This document shows, piece by piece, positions 48,310-61,151 of a DNA stretch of 64,000 nt. How positions within the stretch are numbered: position 1 is the stretch's first letter; every line of letters begins with the position of its first letter. Source of the DNA: Neurospora tetraspora. Taxonomy: Eukaryota > Ascomycota > Sordariomycetes > Sordariales > Sordariaceae. The DNA is taken from positions 1,178,001 through 1,242,000 of the forward strand of contig NW_026944383.1 of NCBI RefSeq assembly GCF_033439725.1. The letters are read 5' to 3'. Below the pieces are notes generated by a model, which was not told the origin of the DNA, ran no database searches, and was given only the letters and a program-made list of their open reading frames with translations. Position numbers and translations under genes: made by a program.

Positions 48310-48654
48310 TGTCAGGACTCGGCACCGACCCCTGACCGACGGGCCCGTGCATCACACCACTTACCCCGCTTACACCCCTCTGAAAGGGAAGGTATAGATA
48401 TATATATAGAAGGAGGCCGTTATGGATTCTAGACTCTGGGAAAGAGCTCTGAAAGACAGGAAGGAAGAAGCTATTCAGAATGGAAGGCACTCCAGTACAT
48501 GAGAAAGTCAGGTACCTAATAAGTTCTAAAGTTAAGGATGAATTTATATATATTTAAGGCGGGCTATCCTAAGTTTCTAAAGGTTCCAATTTTCTTTCTC
48601 ATCTTTATCTTCTTCTACCAATCAATTTAATTGATATAAGCCTTTTCCTTGATA
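48310..48654 (+). repeat. Left LTR
   Basis: Begins TGTCAGGACTCGGCACC. The first 200 or so bases keep normal G+C; the remainder is A+T-shifted compared with the right LTR. The end is ragged through mutation (CCTTTTCCTTGATA against CCTTTTCCCTGACA). Confidence 0.92.
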
Positions 48655-51600
48655 ATTTAGTGTGCTACTAAGAATATAAGGACGCGGGTCTTCTTTTTCT
48701 TCTCCTACCAAGCTCTTACTCTTCCTCCTTCAAATTTCTTCGTACTCTTAGTCTCCCCTTAAGTGTCGATAATTTCCTTACTCCGTAGTCGTTTCTTTTA
48801 GCAATTACTATTTTAATTATATTAGTTACTTTCTTATATAGCTCGGTGTTAATTACCAAGGATAAAGAATTAGTTATACTATTAATACCATTAATTTAGC
48901 CGTTTTTAATTACGATGTTACTATTATAATTGAGGTTATAGGTTAACTTTTCTAGCTATTAATTCGGTTCTTCTACCGTTACTAATTCCTTTACAATACC
49001 GCGTCGCGTACTCTAGGCCCTTCAATGCGTCGTTAACGGTTAGTAACTATTAATCTTCTTCAATTAGAACCTTAATTAATACTAAATTACTAATTCCCGC
49101 CGCCGCCGACTAAAGTTATTGGCCGGTTTACCCCTTTCCTTTCCTCTCCTACTTCGACACTCCCGTTCGACTTTTTATTTCATCCTAGTTACTCAACTCT
49201 TTATTTCGTCTCTATCTCAACTTTATCGTTCGGTTCCCTCGACCGGCTATATATATCCCCGCTACCATTGGAAATTAATATTATTAATTTTCTTGTATAT
49301 CGATGGAGAAATAAGTACGTTAACTCCTTCGATTTTATGATATTTAATATTGTAACGCCATTGAACTTTATTCCGGTAAGGATATCGACGCAATTAAAGA
49401 GATCGTAAGAAATGAGTATAGTTATAATTATACGATTCTACTAATCTACGAGTCCTTATACCCCTTAGATTAATATAAATGTAAAAGGTCATTTCAAATT
49501 TTCTTTAATAAATTCCGAAAAATTTATATTAGTTAATTTTAATACGCGTTAATTTCATAATTACGTTAAATTTTTATCATTACGTTAAACTTTATAATTA
49601 TATTAAATTTCTATTTTGATATCGCGTTAAGCTTTATTATTTATACGTTAATTAGAACTAATTTTATTTATAAGTAGTCTAATATCTCTAATGGAAAGGG
49701 CACGTTAAACGCGTATTTATAACTGGATTAAGTAGAAATTTCTACAATTTCTTAATACGATTCTAATACTTCGTTAAGAGTCATTCCGTATCTTTAACGT
49801 AAATTTAGCACTTCGAAACCTCTAAGGCATCTATTATTTTTGTATATTAGTACGTCGTTCGCGTTACAGAGAAATAGTAGGTCCTAATCCTAATTACCTT
49901 CGACTGGATCTAGTTTTATAATAAGTCTTAATTATTTCCATTATAAATATTTTCTGCTAGTCTTATTACGGTTCACTTAGACCCTGCGGCAAACGTAATA
50001 GTAACCCGTAGATTCCCGGCGCTTTTATTGCTAATACTACCGGCGATTTTAATATTGAACTCCCTGATTATAACGACGATTTTAATATTGAAATCCTTAA
50101 TGCAAATTTATATATCGAACTCCCTAATTTTAATCACCCTAACGTTAAGCTCCCTAATGCTCCTTAGTTTGAGTTCCTCTAATTTAACGACGGTTTCCTA
50201 CCCTTACTTAAATTTGCCACTTCCCCGTTGCTATTTGACTTCGTTCCCCAATCGGCGATATAAGTAATAATATAGCGGATAAAAAATAGTTAAAGGATAA
50301 GATGCTAAAGGTTGATACCCTAATCATTAGTATTGCCGAGATATTAAGTAAAATGTAGGTAATTATTGTTAATAATATTTAAATTAGTATTGTAAACGCT
50401 ATTACGTTGGTACTATGGGACGTCGGATATAATAATAATGGTGGACCCTTCAAAGTAAAATACGTTGGATTTTTTAATCTAAAATTCAGCGACGAATTAA
50501 GTATTAGTATTTCTTCTGATAAATATACTAATAAGTATTCTTATATTTATACCTTTATGGATTGTTTTAAATACTTAGCCTGCTTTCGTTCTAATGCCTA
50601 ATTAATAAGGTATGAATTTAATACTTTTAGGTGAGCGCTCTTATGTGGTATAGTTATATCCTATTAAATGCCGATCGTTAATTATTTGAAGGTGTATCGG
50701 TTAATGCTATTTGTGCAAAATTAATTGAAAGGTTCAAAACCGATTATTCTATTGTAAATTAACGTTTATAATTAATTAAATTCACGTTAAAAGATATTAT
50801 TAATAGTAAAGACATCTAAATCTTTATACAAACCGTTCTCCAAAATGTTAAAGTAATTAATAACGACGTCTTCGGTCAAATTCTTTTAGTATTTAAAGCG
50901 ATAGAAGGTAATATTTAGGGTATTTTATTTAAGCTTACAATATTGATTATAATAGAAGAATTTATAGCCGACCTACGCGAAAAAGAAAGCGTTTTAAGGA
51001 AGATTGTATTCGATAACCGGGTTCGAACGTAATAATTTCGTAATAATTGCGATAATAAGTCTTCTACTCCGAAATAATAGTATTAGAATAATAGGCCAGC
51101 GCTAAATAAACCATTCAACCTAAATGCCCCACTATATAGCTAATTACTATAATAAATTCAATAGTAGTAATACTAGAATAGGCCAGTATATTATAATAAT
51201 AATAGAGGTCGTTAAAATTTTTAATATTAAGCATTCCCTCGCTCCTCTTAAAATTGTATATTATATTCCTATAATTGAAAATACCGATATAGAGTAAGGT
51301 GCGTATTACGGAAATAGTAATGAAGATGACTATAACGATTTAGGAGCTACCCTTAATGTAGAATAGGTTAATGATAATTAATTTAATATAAAGGATCAAA
51401 GTATTATTACGAACTTCGCTATAATATAGGTAATAGATTTTAAACATCGCTTCTATTATTGTAAATTCCTAAATAAAAATTAACTTATAAAATACGTTTA
51501 TACCGAATACCTTTATATACGCCGATTATATTCTAATATTGAAAACTGTAAAAGTATTCGCTTCGTTAACGTTGCTGTTATAGGAATTAACGTTTAGCCT

Positions 51601-52859
51601 ATCGGTCCGCCCTAATTTAAGTTAATTATAAAGATTCTTCCGTCGGCGGTAAAAAATGATTAAAGGTTATAAATTCGTTAATTTTATAATTCTAATTTAG
51701 CGCCTGTTTTAGCTTCAAATTATATACTTATTTGCGTTTCGCTATTACTCTTAATTTAGATATTAATAATGAGTAAATAATTTATAGCGATATAGGTACG
51801 AATATTATATTAGTGAATTAATTATAATTATAAAAATATTACCTTTATTTTTAGATTTAACGCCGTCCTGCCCCTATAGTAGTACGCGGTATCGGCGCTA
51901 ATATATATTCTTCGTTAAATTTTGTTATTATAGATATATATTTTAAAGGTACCTGTAATTCTGTTAAGTTAGAGTTAGCTCTAATAAAATTAGTATTTAT
52001 ATATTTCTAATACGAAATTATTATTATTAATAAGCTCGCTACGAACATATTATTAGGTACAAACTATTTAATATTTAAAGGCTTCGACATTAACCTATTT
52101 AAAGACTTTATAATTATATTATTATATAGCGTTCGTATATTTTATTTACTTAAGCGATACGCTAATATAATTATTGTAGTAATTGAATATATTTAATATG
52201 TCGTTATCTCAATTAAAATAATTATTTTGCTGCTAATAAATTATTGTATTTACTATAATAACGGATAGGACCTTCTATTTTAATTTATTATATCGTATAT
52301 ATCTTAGGCTTAGTAGACGAATTAATATTTGCATTATATTTTTCTATCCAACTTAGGAAATCGCTTACTTACTATTGCGAAAAATATAACCGTCGGTTAT
52401 ATTAGTAATTTTGATCCTACTACCTATATCAGCGAGATCGATAAAGTATTCTATATGAACGCGATAGCTTTTGCAATCTATTAATTAGATAAGGATAACG
52501 TACTGCCCTTGTTAATTACGATAAATAAATTTAATAGTCGTATATTAAATAACGGCATAATAATTTCTCTTTAAACCGATAAAAATTAACGTATTGAAAC
52601 TATATTTTATTATTATTAAAATATTTTTAAAGATAAGAGTTTTATAGTAATCAAAAATAATTATTAGATGAAAATCGCTATATGATTAGGAAAAGAAAAT
52701 AATATCCTAAAAAAGTGTAAAATATATCCGTTTAAGGCCGTAGATTTAAAAGTTATTACCGATATTATTAAGCACCTCGAACAAGACGGCAAAATTACTA
52801 AGACTTTATTATAGAAACATTTTAACTTTCTTATCTTCGTCGTTTAGAGAAATATGCCT

Positions 52860-53340
52860 GATAGTACTAAGAAAGGTCGTATAGTCGTTAATATCCGCAA
52901 TTTAAATCGTATGGTCTTCTCCGACGCATATCCGATAAAAATACAAAACGAAATCTTAAATAAAATATATTCCGCAAAGTTTATTACCGTCCTTAATGCT
53001 ATTTTATTCTATTACTAATAGCGTGTACATTTTCAAAATCGATAAGTTTTTACTATAATAACCTATAAAGGATAATATACGTTTAATTATGCGATTATGG
53101 GTTATAAGAATTCTAATACTTACGTTTAACAATAAATAAATCTCCTACTAAATAATATTAACGTTACCGATTACTATTGTAATGATATAATTATCGTATC
53201 CGAAACGCTCAATGACCACTTTATTTATTTTAAATAAGTCCTATCCAAACTATATTAATATAATATCTCTATCGGCCTATCCAAATTATTCGTCAGTTTC
53301 CCTAACGTATTGGTATAGGTAAAATAGTAGACGCTTTTAA
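52860..53340 (+). pseudogene. Reverse transcriptase remnant of the Ty3/gypsy element
   Basis: One frame still reads SDAYPIKIQNEILN, FNYAIMGYKNS and, at about 53172, YYCNDIIIVSETL. The catalytic motif expected as YCDD has become YCND, a G-to-A change as RIP would give. Several stops interrupt it. Confidence 0.85.
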
Positions 53341-53519
53341 TATGAGTAATATATGGGAAGGTTTAATTATTATCACGAAGATCGAGTTTCCAAAATCCTT
53401 TAACGATCTCGAATAATTTATTAGTATAGTTAGTTATAATAGGTAATTCGTTCTATAGTATTCTATTATTATATAATTATTAGAGGATTGTAAAATTATA
53501 TTACTACGAAATAATAAGC

Positions 53520-53930
53520 GATTAAATTTTAAGCCTATAAAACGATGGTTTACTGGCATTGTTTTAACAGAACCTATTTAAATAAAAGTCAATGTATTTA
53601 ATAAAATTAAGAACGTCTTATTAAAATACATTATTTTATACTTTTTCGTCAATAATAAGCTTCTATTCATTAAATTCGACGTTTCTATAAAAGGGATTAG
53701 CGGCCAAGTTTATTACGTTAAAGACGTAGCTCTAATATTTATATTCGTATTAAATCTTATCCAATTTCTACTACGCATAGCGATTAAGCCTATCGCTTAC
53801 TTATTTCGTACTCTTTCTAATACTGAGAAGAAGTATTAGTTAACAAAAATAGACATTCTTGGGTTTATTTAGATATTGAAAAAGTATAGACATTAGATTA
53901 ACGTATATAAGGCTCCCCGTATATATATAT
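53520..53930 (+). pseudogene. RNase H remnant of the Ty3/gypsy element
   Basis: The stretch at about 53640-53900 still reads FIKFDVSIKGISG and PIAYLFRTLSNTEKKY before a stop, the usual region following the gypsy reverse transcriptase. Confidence 0.8.
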
Positions 53931-54399
53931 ATTATTATAGATTATAATGTAATTATTAATTGTTAAAAATAAATTAATATTGTAAATTTAATGGCTACTA
54001 ATATTTTAAATAAGCGGCTAATTAAGGCCTTCGAGACTATTAATATATACGATTTTAAAATTTTATATAAGGTTGGTAAGGATTATATCGTTCCCGACGC
54101 CCTCTTTAAGCTACTGTTAATGAATAATTAAATTAATTTAAAAATTCCTAGCGGACTCGACGAATTATTAGGCAATATATTAGAAATATAGGTATTGATG
54201 GGAAAGAAAGAATAGCTAATTCTTCCCCGTATCGAATTATTTTTTCCCGCTACTATCATTAATCCTATTCCCCTATCCGATATATCAAATCAAGGATTTA
54301 TGCCGATTACCTTCGTTAAAATATACTTTGATTTCTAGGCCCGACTTATTAGAGGTTACTAATAGGATGATATATAGAAATACGTTATAGATACAATTA

Positions 54400-55120
54400 G
54401 ATATAATAAGACGCTCCGATTATAAGATTGCGTAAAATTCTTATTCGAAGTTAAGGATAGTCTTCTCTAACGTATTATTAACGAATAGTTTCTACGTCTT
54501 TATATCCTTAATCCTTATTTTGCCAACGTCCTTAATTAACTTTACGGACCGGGTTATTATAATTATACTAAATTGAGTGAATTGGCTAAGCTATATTTTA
54601 TTTATTAGGTTTATAAAAACTTTATAAATTACGCCCGAAAATACCTAAATTACAAACTATTTTAAATTAGCCGTTACTGAGCCTACGGAAATTATAACTA
54701 ATATTCGGACTGCTAGTCCTATATTACAACATTATAATAGATTTTTTATTTAGATTTCCACTTTTATAGAAACCCTTCGAATTTAATATCTACTTAATCG
54801 TTACTGACAAATTCTTTAAATAGATTATCCTAATCCTTAAATTTTAATAAGGACGGTTAAAAATTGGGTGATAATCTTAATTAATACCCTAATAAATTGT
54901 AATTAGGGGATCATTCGAAAGATTATTAATAATAAAGACCCTAAATTCATAATAGCCTTATCAAAGGAAGTTTAGTGTATATTAGGGATTATATTCCTAT
55001 ATTTAATAATATACTACTTGTAGACGGACGGATAAAGTAAGCGTATAATATAAATTATCGAGTCGGTACTTCGGATGTATATATACGCTCTTTATAATCT
55101 TGATATATAGCCTAATATTC
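54400..55120 (+). pseudogene. Integrase remnant of the Ty3/gypsy element
   Basis: The catalytic core is visible as KDPKFIIALSKEV near 54937 and TDG followed by a broken SKRIIQIIE block near 55022. Position after RNase H places the element in Ty3/gypsy rather than copia. Confidence 0.8.
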
Positions 55121-55875
55121 TATTAAGAATCTAATTCGAATATAATAATGCCGTATCTAGCGTAACGTAAATATACCCTAATAAAGTTATTATAGGTTTC
55201 TGACCTAACGGCGTCTCTAATGTAGTTGTTGGGCGTATCCCCGTTATTAATAACCTTATCCAAATTCGTTTCGACGCTTATAACGCCCTAGTTATAGCCG
55301 TTATATTCGTTAAGCGGTATTATAATAAACGGCACGATTAAAAATTTTTCGATATTAGTTAAAAAGTTTACTTACGTCTATATAAAGGCTATATTATATT
55401 ATAAGCCACCCTTTTCAGACCGAAATTCGGATAACGATATATAAGACCTTTTATAATTATCTAATGAGTAGGAAGAGTGGTATATAGGATTAATATGCTT
55501 TAATATTAGAAGATTTACCTTATTATTTTTATTAATTATTTCGCGCCAGCTCGTTTAAACCCTTTCGGCCGTAGTCTACTATATATTCCCCCGGTAGTAC
55601 TAGAAGAGGTATTAATAATCGATAAAGTACTAGTAGAAAAAAACTTACGATACTTAGTATTATATAGGGATACACTATAAATGTATAATTAATAGGTAAT
55701 ATTAAAGTAGTTAGCTACGAGGAGTTTAGAGGTATTAGAGGTATAGGCAAAATATAAGATGAGCGTGGATAACTTTGTAAATTAATTATATTTCCTATTT
55801 TTCCTTTATATTTACTCTTCTTCAATTATATACGTATATAATGAGGGCATTGCAAACTTTTCTTATGGGGGTAAT

Positions 55876-56222
55876 TATTAAGATTCGGCACCGACCCCTA
55901 ACCGACGGGCCTGTATATTATACTATTTACCCTACTTATACCCCTTTAAAAGGGAAGGTATAAATATATATATAGAAGGAGGCCGTTATAGATTCTAGAC
56001 TTTGGGAAAGAGCTCTGAAAGATAGGAAGGAAGAAGCTATTTAGAATAGAAGGCACTCAAGTATACGAGGAGAAGTCAGGTACCTAATAGGTCTTGAGGT
56101 TGGGGACGGATTTGTATATATTTAAGGCGGGCCACCCCAGGCTTCTGGAGGTCCCGATTTTCCTCCTCATCTTCATCTTCTTCTACCAATCAATTCAATT
56201 GACACAAGCCTTTTCCCTGACA
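55876..56222 (+). repeat. Right LTR
   Basis: Matches the left LTR along its length. Its first part is A+T-shifted (TATTAAGATT for TGTCAGGACT) while its last 130-160 bases keep normal G+C and end CCTTTTCCCTGACA. Confidence 0.92.
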
Positions 56223-56227
56223 GGGCT
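56223..56227. repeat. Target-site duplication GGGCT, right copy
   Basis: Identical to the five bases before the left LTR. Confidence 0.92.
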
Positions 56228-56856
56228 GCTCAGGGGTCGAGCGGATCCTTCCGGGGCGGAATGTGGGGGACAAAGCTGGGGTGCAGGTGCCGACTCACTG
56301 AACCCTGAACCATCTCGCTTCAACCTTGAGCTCACATCATGGTGCTCACACACCGGAGTGGAAAATATCGTCGACAGATCAAGAGCTCCTCGTACCCATC
56401 AAACGATTAAAATGTACGCATGGCAGCAACCCAGCAGTCTCTATTGCACCGGCTTTTCTACCGTCCGCCGATAACCAAGGATAGCTTTGGTTTAGGCAAT
56501 ATACGAGTTACTCGTGACCGGTGGCGCGCCGGAGACCTAGAAGTCGAGGCCCGGTTCGATTGCGGAGATGTTGACTTCTACCGATCGCTAGGGCTCGGCT
56601 TTGAGTAGCGCAGTGCCGGGCCCCAGGCCTCCCGCTCCCCGTCACTCCCGTGCTGTTTCCGGCTTTTAAGTGGGGCTGCACTTTGCACAAGTCCGGGACA
56701 GGAACTCATGATCATGAAAGGAAGGAACGAACGAAGAAGGAACGACGAATTCTGGTCACGGGTTTCCATGTTAATGCAATCGCCATGCTTACAGTCAATG
56801 GAACAATCGAGATTGCAAACAAGTTCAACTTCTCCCAAACCGGGCATTGCACAACC
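56223..56856. other. Spacer between the retrotransposon and alcohol oxidase
   Basis: No gene is supported. Base composition returns abruptly to normal G+C at the LTR edge. Confidence 0.5.
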
Positions 56857-59496
56857 TCAAAGTCTCGAGGTAAGCCTGTTCTCGCCCGGAGCATGATAAT
56901 CGGGAACCTTCATCTGGAGTGCTTCGCCCGAGTATCCCAAATCTTCTGCAACAAGAACTGCCGCTTTCTCACCAATGAGCAGAGCGGTAGAGTAACTGAA
57001 GAGTGCATGTGTAAGTAATGGAGTCATCTTAGCCAAGCTTCCAAGGGCGGAATACTTACGTGTTACAGCCGACATTGTCGGGGCAGATACTAAGGTCCGC
57101 CACCTTCAAGCCCTTCACGCCGTGAACGTTGAGGCGCTCGTCCAAGACGCCGTGCTTGACGATGCTGTTGCCTTCCCGAGGAGCCATGGAACACGTCTAC
57201 AAGAAACGAAAGTCAGCAATCTGTTGCCTTGTGCCGTTTGCAATGGCCCGGAAGCAACTTACCCCCAAGCAGTGCCAAGTCGTCTCGATATGACGCTTCA
57301 CCCATTCTTCAACGGCTTTGATGTCCTTGTCAGAGTACTTGAGCTCCTTTCTCTTTGCCTTGCGGTTGCTCGTCACATGTAGCGCGTTGGGCTTCTCATC
57401 CGCCGGTGGCACTGGCACTGTCCAGCTGCCGTGCTGGATACCAGCAGTGATGTTGCCAGGCAGCGCATACTTGTTGGTGTCCTCCAAATCGAGGTCATAG
57501 GCACGCGCCCGAGAGTCGAAGTCGAAGAAAGGATGCATACTCTGAACTTCACCAGCATAGGCATCCATTCTCCGAGCGGTTTCACGCGACTTGATATAGC
57601 CCCACACCATCGGCACCATGTCGCGTTCGTCATTCATGAACCCAGCATCAAAGTCGGGCACTTCGTACGGGTCAGCCGACCTGATGTGTGTCGAACCGCG
57701 CGAGAAGGGATACTCCAGGAAGTGAAACATCGTGAAGAAGTTGCCAGGAGGCCTGTGGGACAGCTACATGTCAGCAATGGAGATCCCAGCATGGGGCCGT
57801 TGGCCAAAGGTGCTTCTCACATGAGCATATGGTCACCGAACCAGCCGGCGATCACAGAGTAGTGCATCACGGGTTTGTCCGGCTTGTTCTTGAAGTACGT
57901 CTCCCAGCCTGACTTGAAATGCGGAGTCGGCCACTTCTCGAACTCCTTCAGTTCTTTCTCAGTTGGCCGAATCTTCACGCCAGCCTCGATACCGTTGGTT
58001 GCCAGTGGCCCAGTGCCTTTGATGTTCCACTCGTCGAAAACGCCTGGACAAGTCAGCAGACACTCGATAACCCTACGTGTGCTCGAACAGTTCGTGCTTA
58101 CGCTGTTGCACCTCAGGGTCACCACGGGCAAAGTCATCAAACGTCTCTGTGCCCGGCTTCGCTCGGTACACGCTGAAGGTCAAATAATGATCCTGAAAGT
58201 TCAGACCGACGCCAGGAAGATCGACAATTGGTTTGACCCCAGCCTGCCGCAGCTTTTCAGGGTTACCTGCTCTTTGTTAGCTCGAGCTCTTCTAGTCAAT
58301 CTTCAGCATTACTTACCAATGCCAGAGCGCTGGAGGATCAAAGGGGAGGACATCGTTCCACCGGAGACGACGATCTGCTTGCGAGCTCGGAAAATGCGTA
58401 CTCCGCGATCCTAGTAAGTTTGTCCAAGTGAGTAAGGGCCATTCATTCCCTGGATTCACACTAACTTACGTCGCCCATAGGCTTCGTTGGACTGTCCGTG
58501 TGTTAGTTGACGACCTGACATACGAGAGCGCACATCTCTGACTTACACAGTCTGTACAGCAACTGCTCGACCATTCTCAATGATCACCTTATCGACCTTG
58601 GTGTTGCAAGCCAGGTACAAGTTCGAGTAAACAGCCCGAGTGGCGTGAATATAGGCATGAGCACTGTCACTCCGGCGGCCAGTCTAAGTCCGTCTGTTAG
58701 TTTGGCACCAACCATTGGAGTGAGGGACGCTTGCATCACGATTGATCCACTTCAACCACTGCTCAGCACCGTGTGCAGTTTTCAGATCTTGTAGGTCGTC
58801 CACTACGGGAATGCCTTGAGATTCAGCCGCCCTCAGGAAGTCATCCTTGATGGGATACGCACTATCACCTGTCAGTCTCAAGATCGCGATCATTTCTTCA
58901 TGGAACCTACTAGTTCCCAAAAGACACCTTGATTGGGCCTTCAAAGCCGTGGATATCCCGATTGTGAGATGCACGCTGGTACGTTTCGTGCTTCTTCATG
59001 AGGGGAAGCAGTTCCTTGGTTGTCCATCCTTTGGCTTGGAAGTCGTCATAGTCTGACGCGGAAGCTCGAGTGTACATCTGGGTTTCGTTAGGCTTGACTT
59101 TCTGAAAGCAGGGATTTCACCACCACGCATACCATGAAGTTGATGGAAGATCCTCCACCGAGCACATGAGCTGCGGGCACAATGGCACCTCTACCACCGA
59201 GCCACTTCGATGGCTTGGACTCATAGAATGTTGCAGTCTTCGAGTCCAATTTCATATTCCGAGGAAAGATACCCGGTCGGAATACCCAAGGATTGTTGAG
59301 ATTGCTCTCGCCAGCCTCAATGAGAAGCACCTTGAGGTTATGGTCGAGATTCGCCAACCTGTCGAGATGTTCATGAGCTTCAATGGACGACAAGTGCGGC
59401 CTTGAAGCCATGCAACTCACCTGCCAGCAACCACACACCCACAACTTCCTCCTCCGCACACAATAATATCGAACTCCTCCGGTAGGGGAGACATCG
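56857..59496 (-). CDS. Alcohol (methanol) oxidase, GMC oxidoreductase, peroxisomal
   Basis: FAD enzyme oxidising methanol or other short alcohols to aldehyde plus H2O2. About 12 exons join in frame. The start [20 protein letters not shown] gives the FAD Rossmann motif. Intron 1 follows VVAGR, then [17 protein letters not shown]. Further blocks: [54 protein letters not shown] and [20 protein letters not shown]. Near the C-terminus are the catalytic [18 protein letters not shown] and [10 protein letters not shown]. The protein ends TSRL, a type 1 peroxisomal signal (SRL). One intron (58684-58734) uses a GC donor. The gene is intact. TATAAAA lies on this strand at 59597-59603, about 100 bases upstream. 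In wood-decay and other fungi such enzymes can handle methanol from pectin or lignin; the substrate here is inferred. Confidence 0.93.
58684..58734 (-). other. GC-AG intron in the alcohol oxidase gene
   Basis: A 51-base intron with donor GCAAGC and acceptor CTTAG. The join restores [17 protein letters not shown], the conserved alcohol oxidase sequence. No GT donor gives this frame. Confidence 0.8.
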
Positions 59497-61117
59497 TGAT
59501 ATGAGCCCGCGTGTTATCCAAATCAGAATTTCTTTTGGCCTTTCCAAGCTTTGTTGCAAGTAACACTTCGACTCATCCACAACTGGCAGTCTACACTTTT
59601 TATACACGGCCGATTCAAATCACTCTCATCTACCGAATGGCCCCCGCATTCACCTTCCCTTCCCCTTTTAACCTACAAGAGTTTGAAGCCGACAATCCCT
59701 CAGGCAGCCGGAATCCCTAACATCGGTCCTCGCATTGCTTTGATGACGATTCTGGCCAATCTTCGAGGTTGCCCACCACACCGAACTAGTCCTCAAGCCC
59801 TTCGGTATCCCTTTCCCACGAGTCCTAACCAATACGAAGACCACTTGATCCTCAAGGGCTGCAATGCATCTTTGGGAACCCCTCTTCAACTTACCCAGAC
59901 GAGAAATACATCCCATAGCTGGGCTGTGCCAAGGCGGCTCGACTTTAGCCAGGGTACGGATTGGCTGCGGGAAGAACACCACTTGCTGAGCTATTCATAC
60001 CCGTGTTATACCCACCAGTAATCATGATCCTTGGACGTTGAGTTCATTTGTTTCTTCAGGAAGAAGATGGATGGATGCTCGACGTCGTCAGTCAGTCAAT
60101 TGGGAGGGATTCTGTCACACTCTCAACGAACGGCCTCGTCATCTCTGTTACCGATGGGCAACTTCATGACTTTGCTGCGCCTACAGCCTCTCAATACGAA
60201 GTGACAGAAGACATCTCATGTCGGATGTCATACTTGCCCGATGTTCTCAAAAACCAAAATTCAGGATCCTACTAAGCAAGGTAGGAAATAACCTACTCGT
60301 TTCAACAAAAGCCGTAGGAAGACCGAAAAAACTCAACCCAACAGTACCGGTACTCGGGCCCAGATATTGTCCCTCAAACCACACACTATAGGAATGAAAG
60401 ATGCACTTCACCCCTCGTTCTCGCCCAAAGGAAGGAAGGAATGCCACAACATCGCCCAGTCTCAGTCTCTTTCCCCTCTTCCAACTTCCCATCTTGGATC
60501 TTGGATCTTGGCATCCATGGCAACCAGAGCTTCTCCAAGCTCCCCAAGCTCTCTGGGCCAGAGAGTGAGTGAGGAGCTGCTGCTCTGAATTGACCAATCC
60601 CGTCCGTCCGTGATCTTTGTACTCCCTACTTACTCCCAAACCTCGGGCAACTCTCAACTCTCAACTCTCAAGTCCCAACTCCCAACTCCCAAATCCCAAC
60701 TCCAAGTCCAAGTTGTCGACAAGATGTGACGGGAATGGCCATTTTTCTTCTCCTCTTCTTTCTGTCTGGCCTGGCGTTGAAACCCCTTTGACATTAACAT
60801 AGACAATTAACAACTGAGCCCATGAGAGGTAGGTGACTGGAGTGAGCTAGCTAGTCCCAGTGATCTGTGATAATCTGTGAAACTAATACAACTAGGCTTG
60901 GTACGTATGCTGGTCCTTGACTAGGTAGTTGAGAGAAGAGAATGTGTGTAAAGTAGATTTCCGAACTTGCTTGCTTGGTCCAAAATCATTACATCAGATG
61001 TGGTGTGTTCCGGAGCTGTATCAGAAGACGATAGCGACGACGCAGGAGTTTGATCGAGAGGGGATATCACGGCTGTGGCTTCCTAGTATGTATATGTCAG
61101 GCGTGTGCGTATATATG

Positions 61118-61151
<34 letters not shown>

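Larger units (their letters stand above)
48310..56222 (+). mobile_element. Full-length Ty3/gypsy LTR retrotransposon, heavily RIP-mutated
   Basis: The element is 7,913 bases, bounded by LTRs of about 345 bp and a perfect 5-bp target duplication, GGGCT. LTR ends follow the TG...CA rule (TGTCAG at left, CTGACA at right). The interior is extremely A+T-rich and full of stop codons, with C-to-T and G-to-A changes expected of RIP. Despite this, plus-strand translation still shows reverse transcriptase, then RNase H, then integrase, the Ty3/gypsy order. No long open frame survives, so the copy is inactive. Its outer edges are much less mutated than the inside. Confidence 0.95.

Noticed and set aside
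48655-55875. Short open frames inside the A+T-rich block as genes
   Set aside because: They are fragments of the RIP-mutated retrotransposon interior with no independent coding support.
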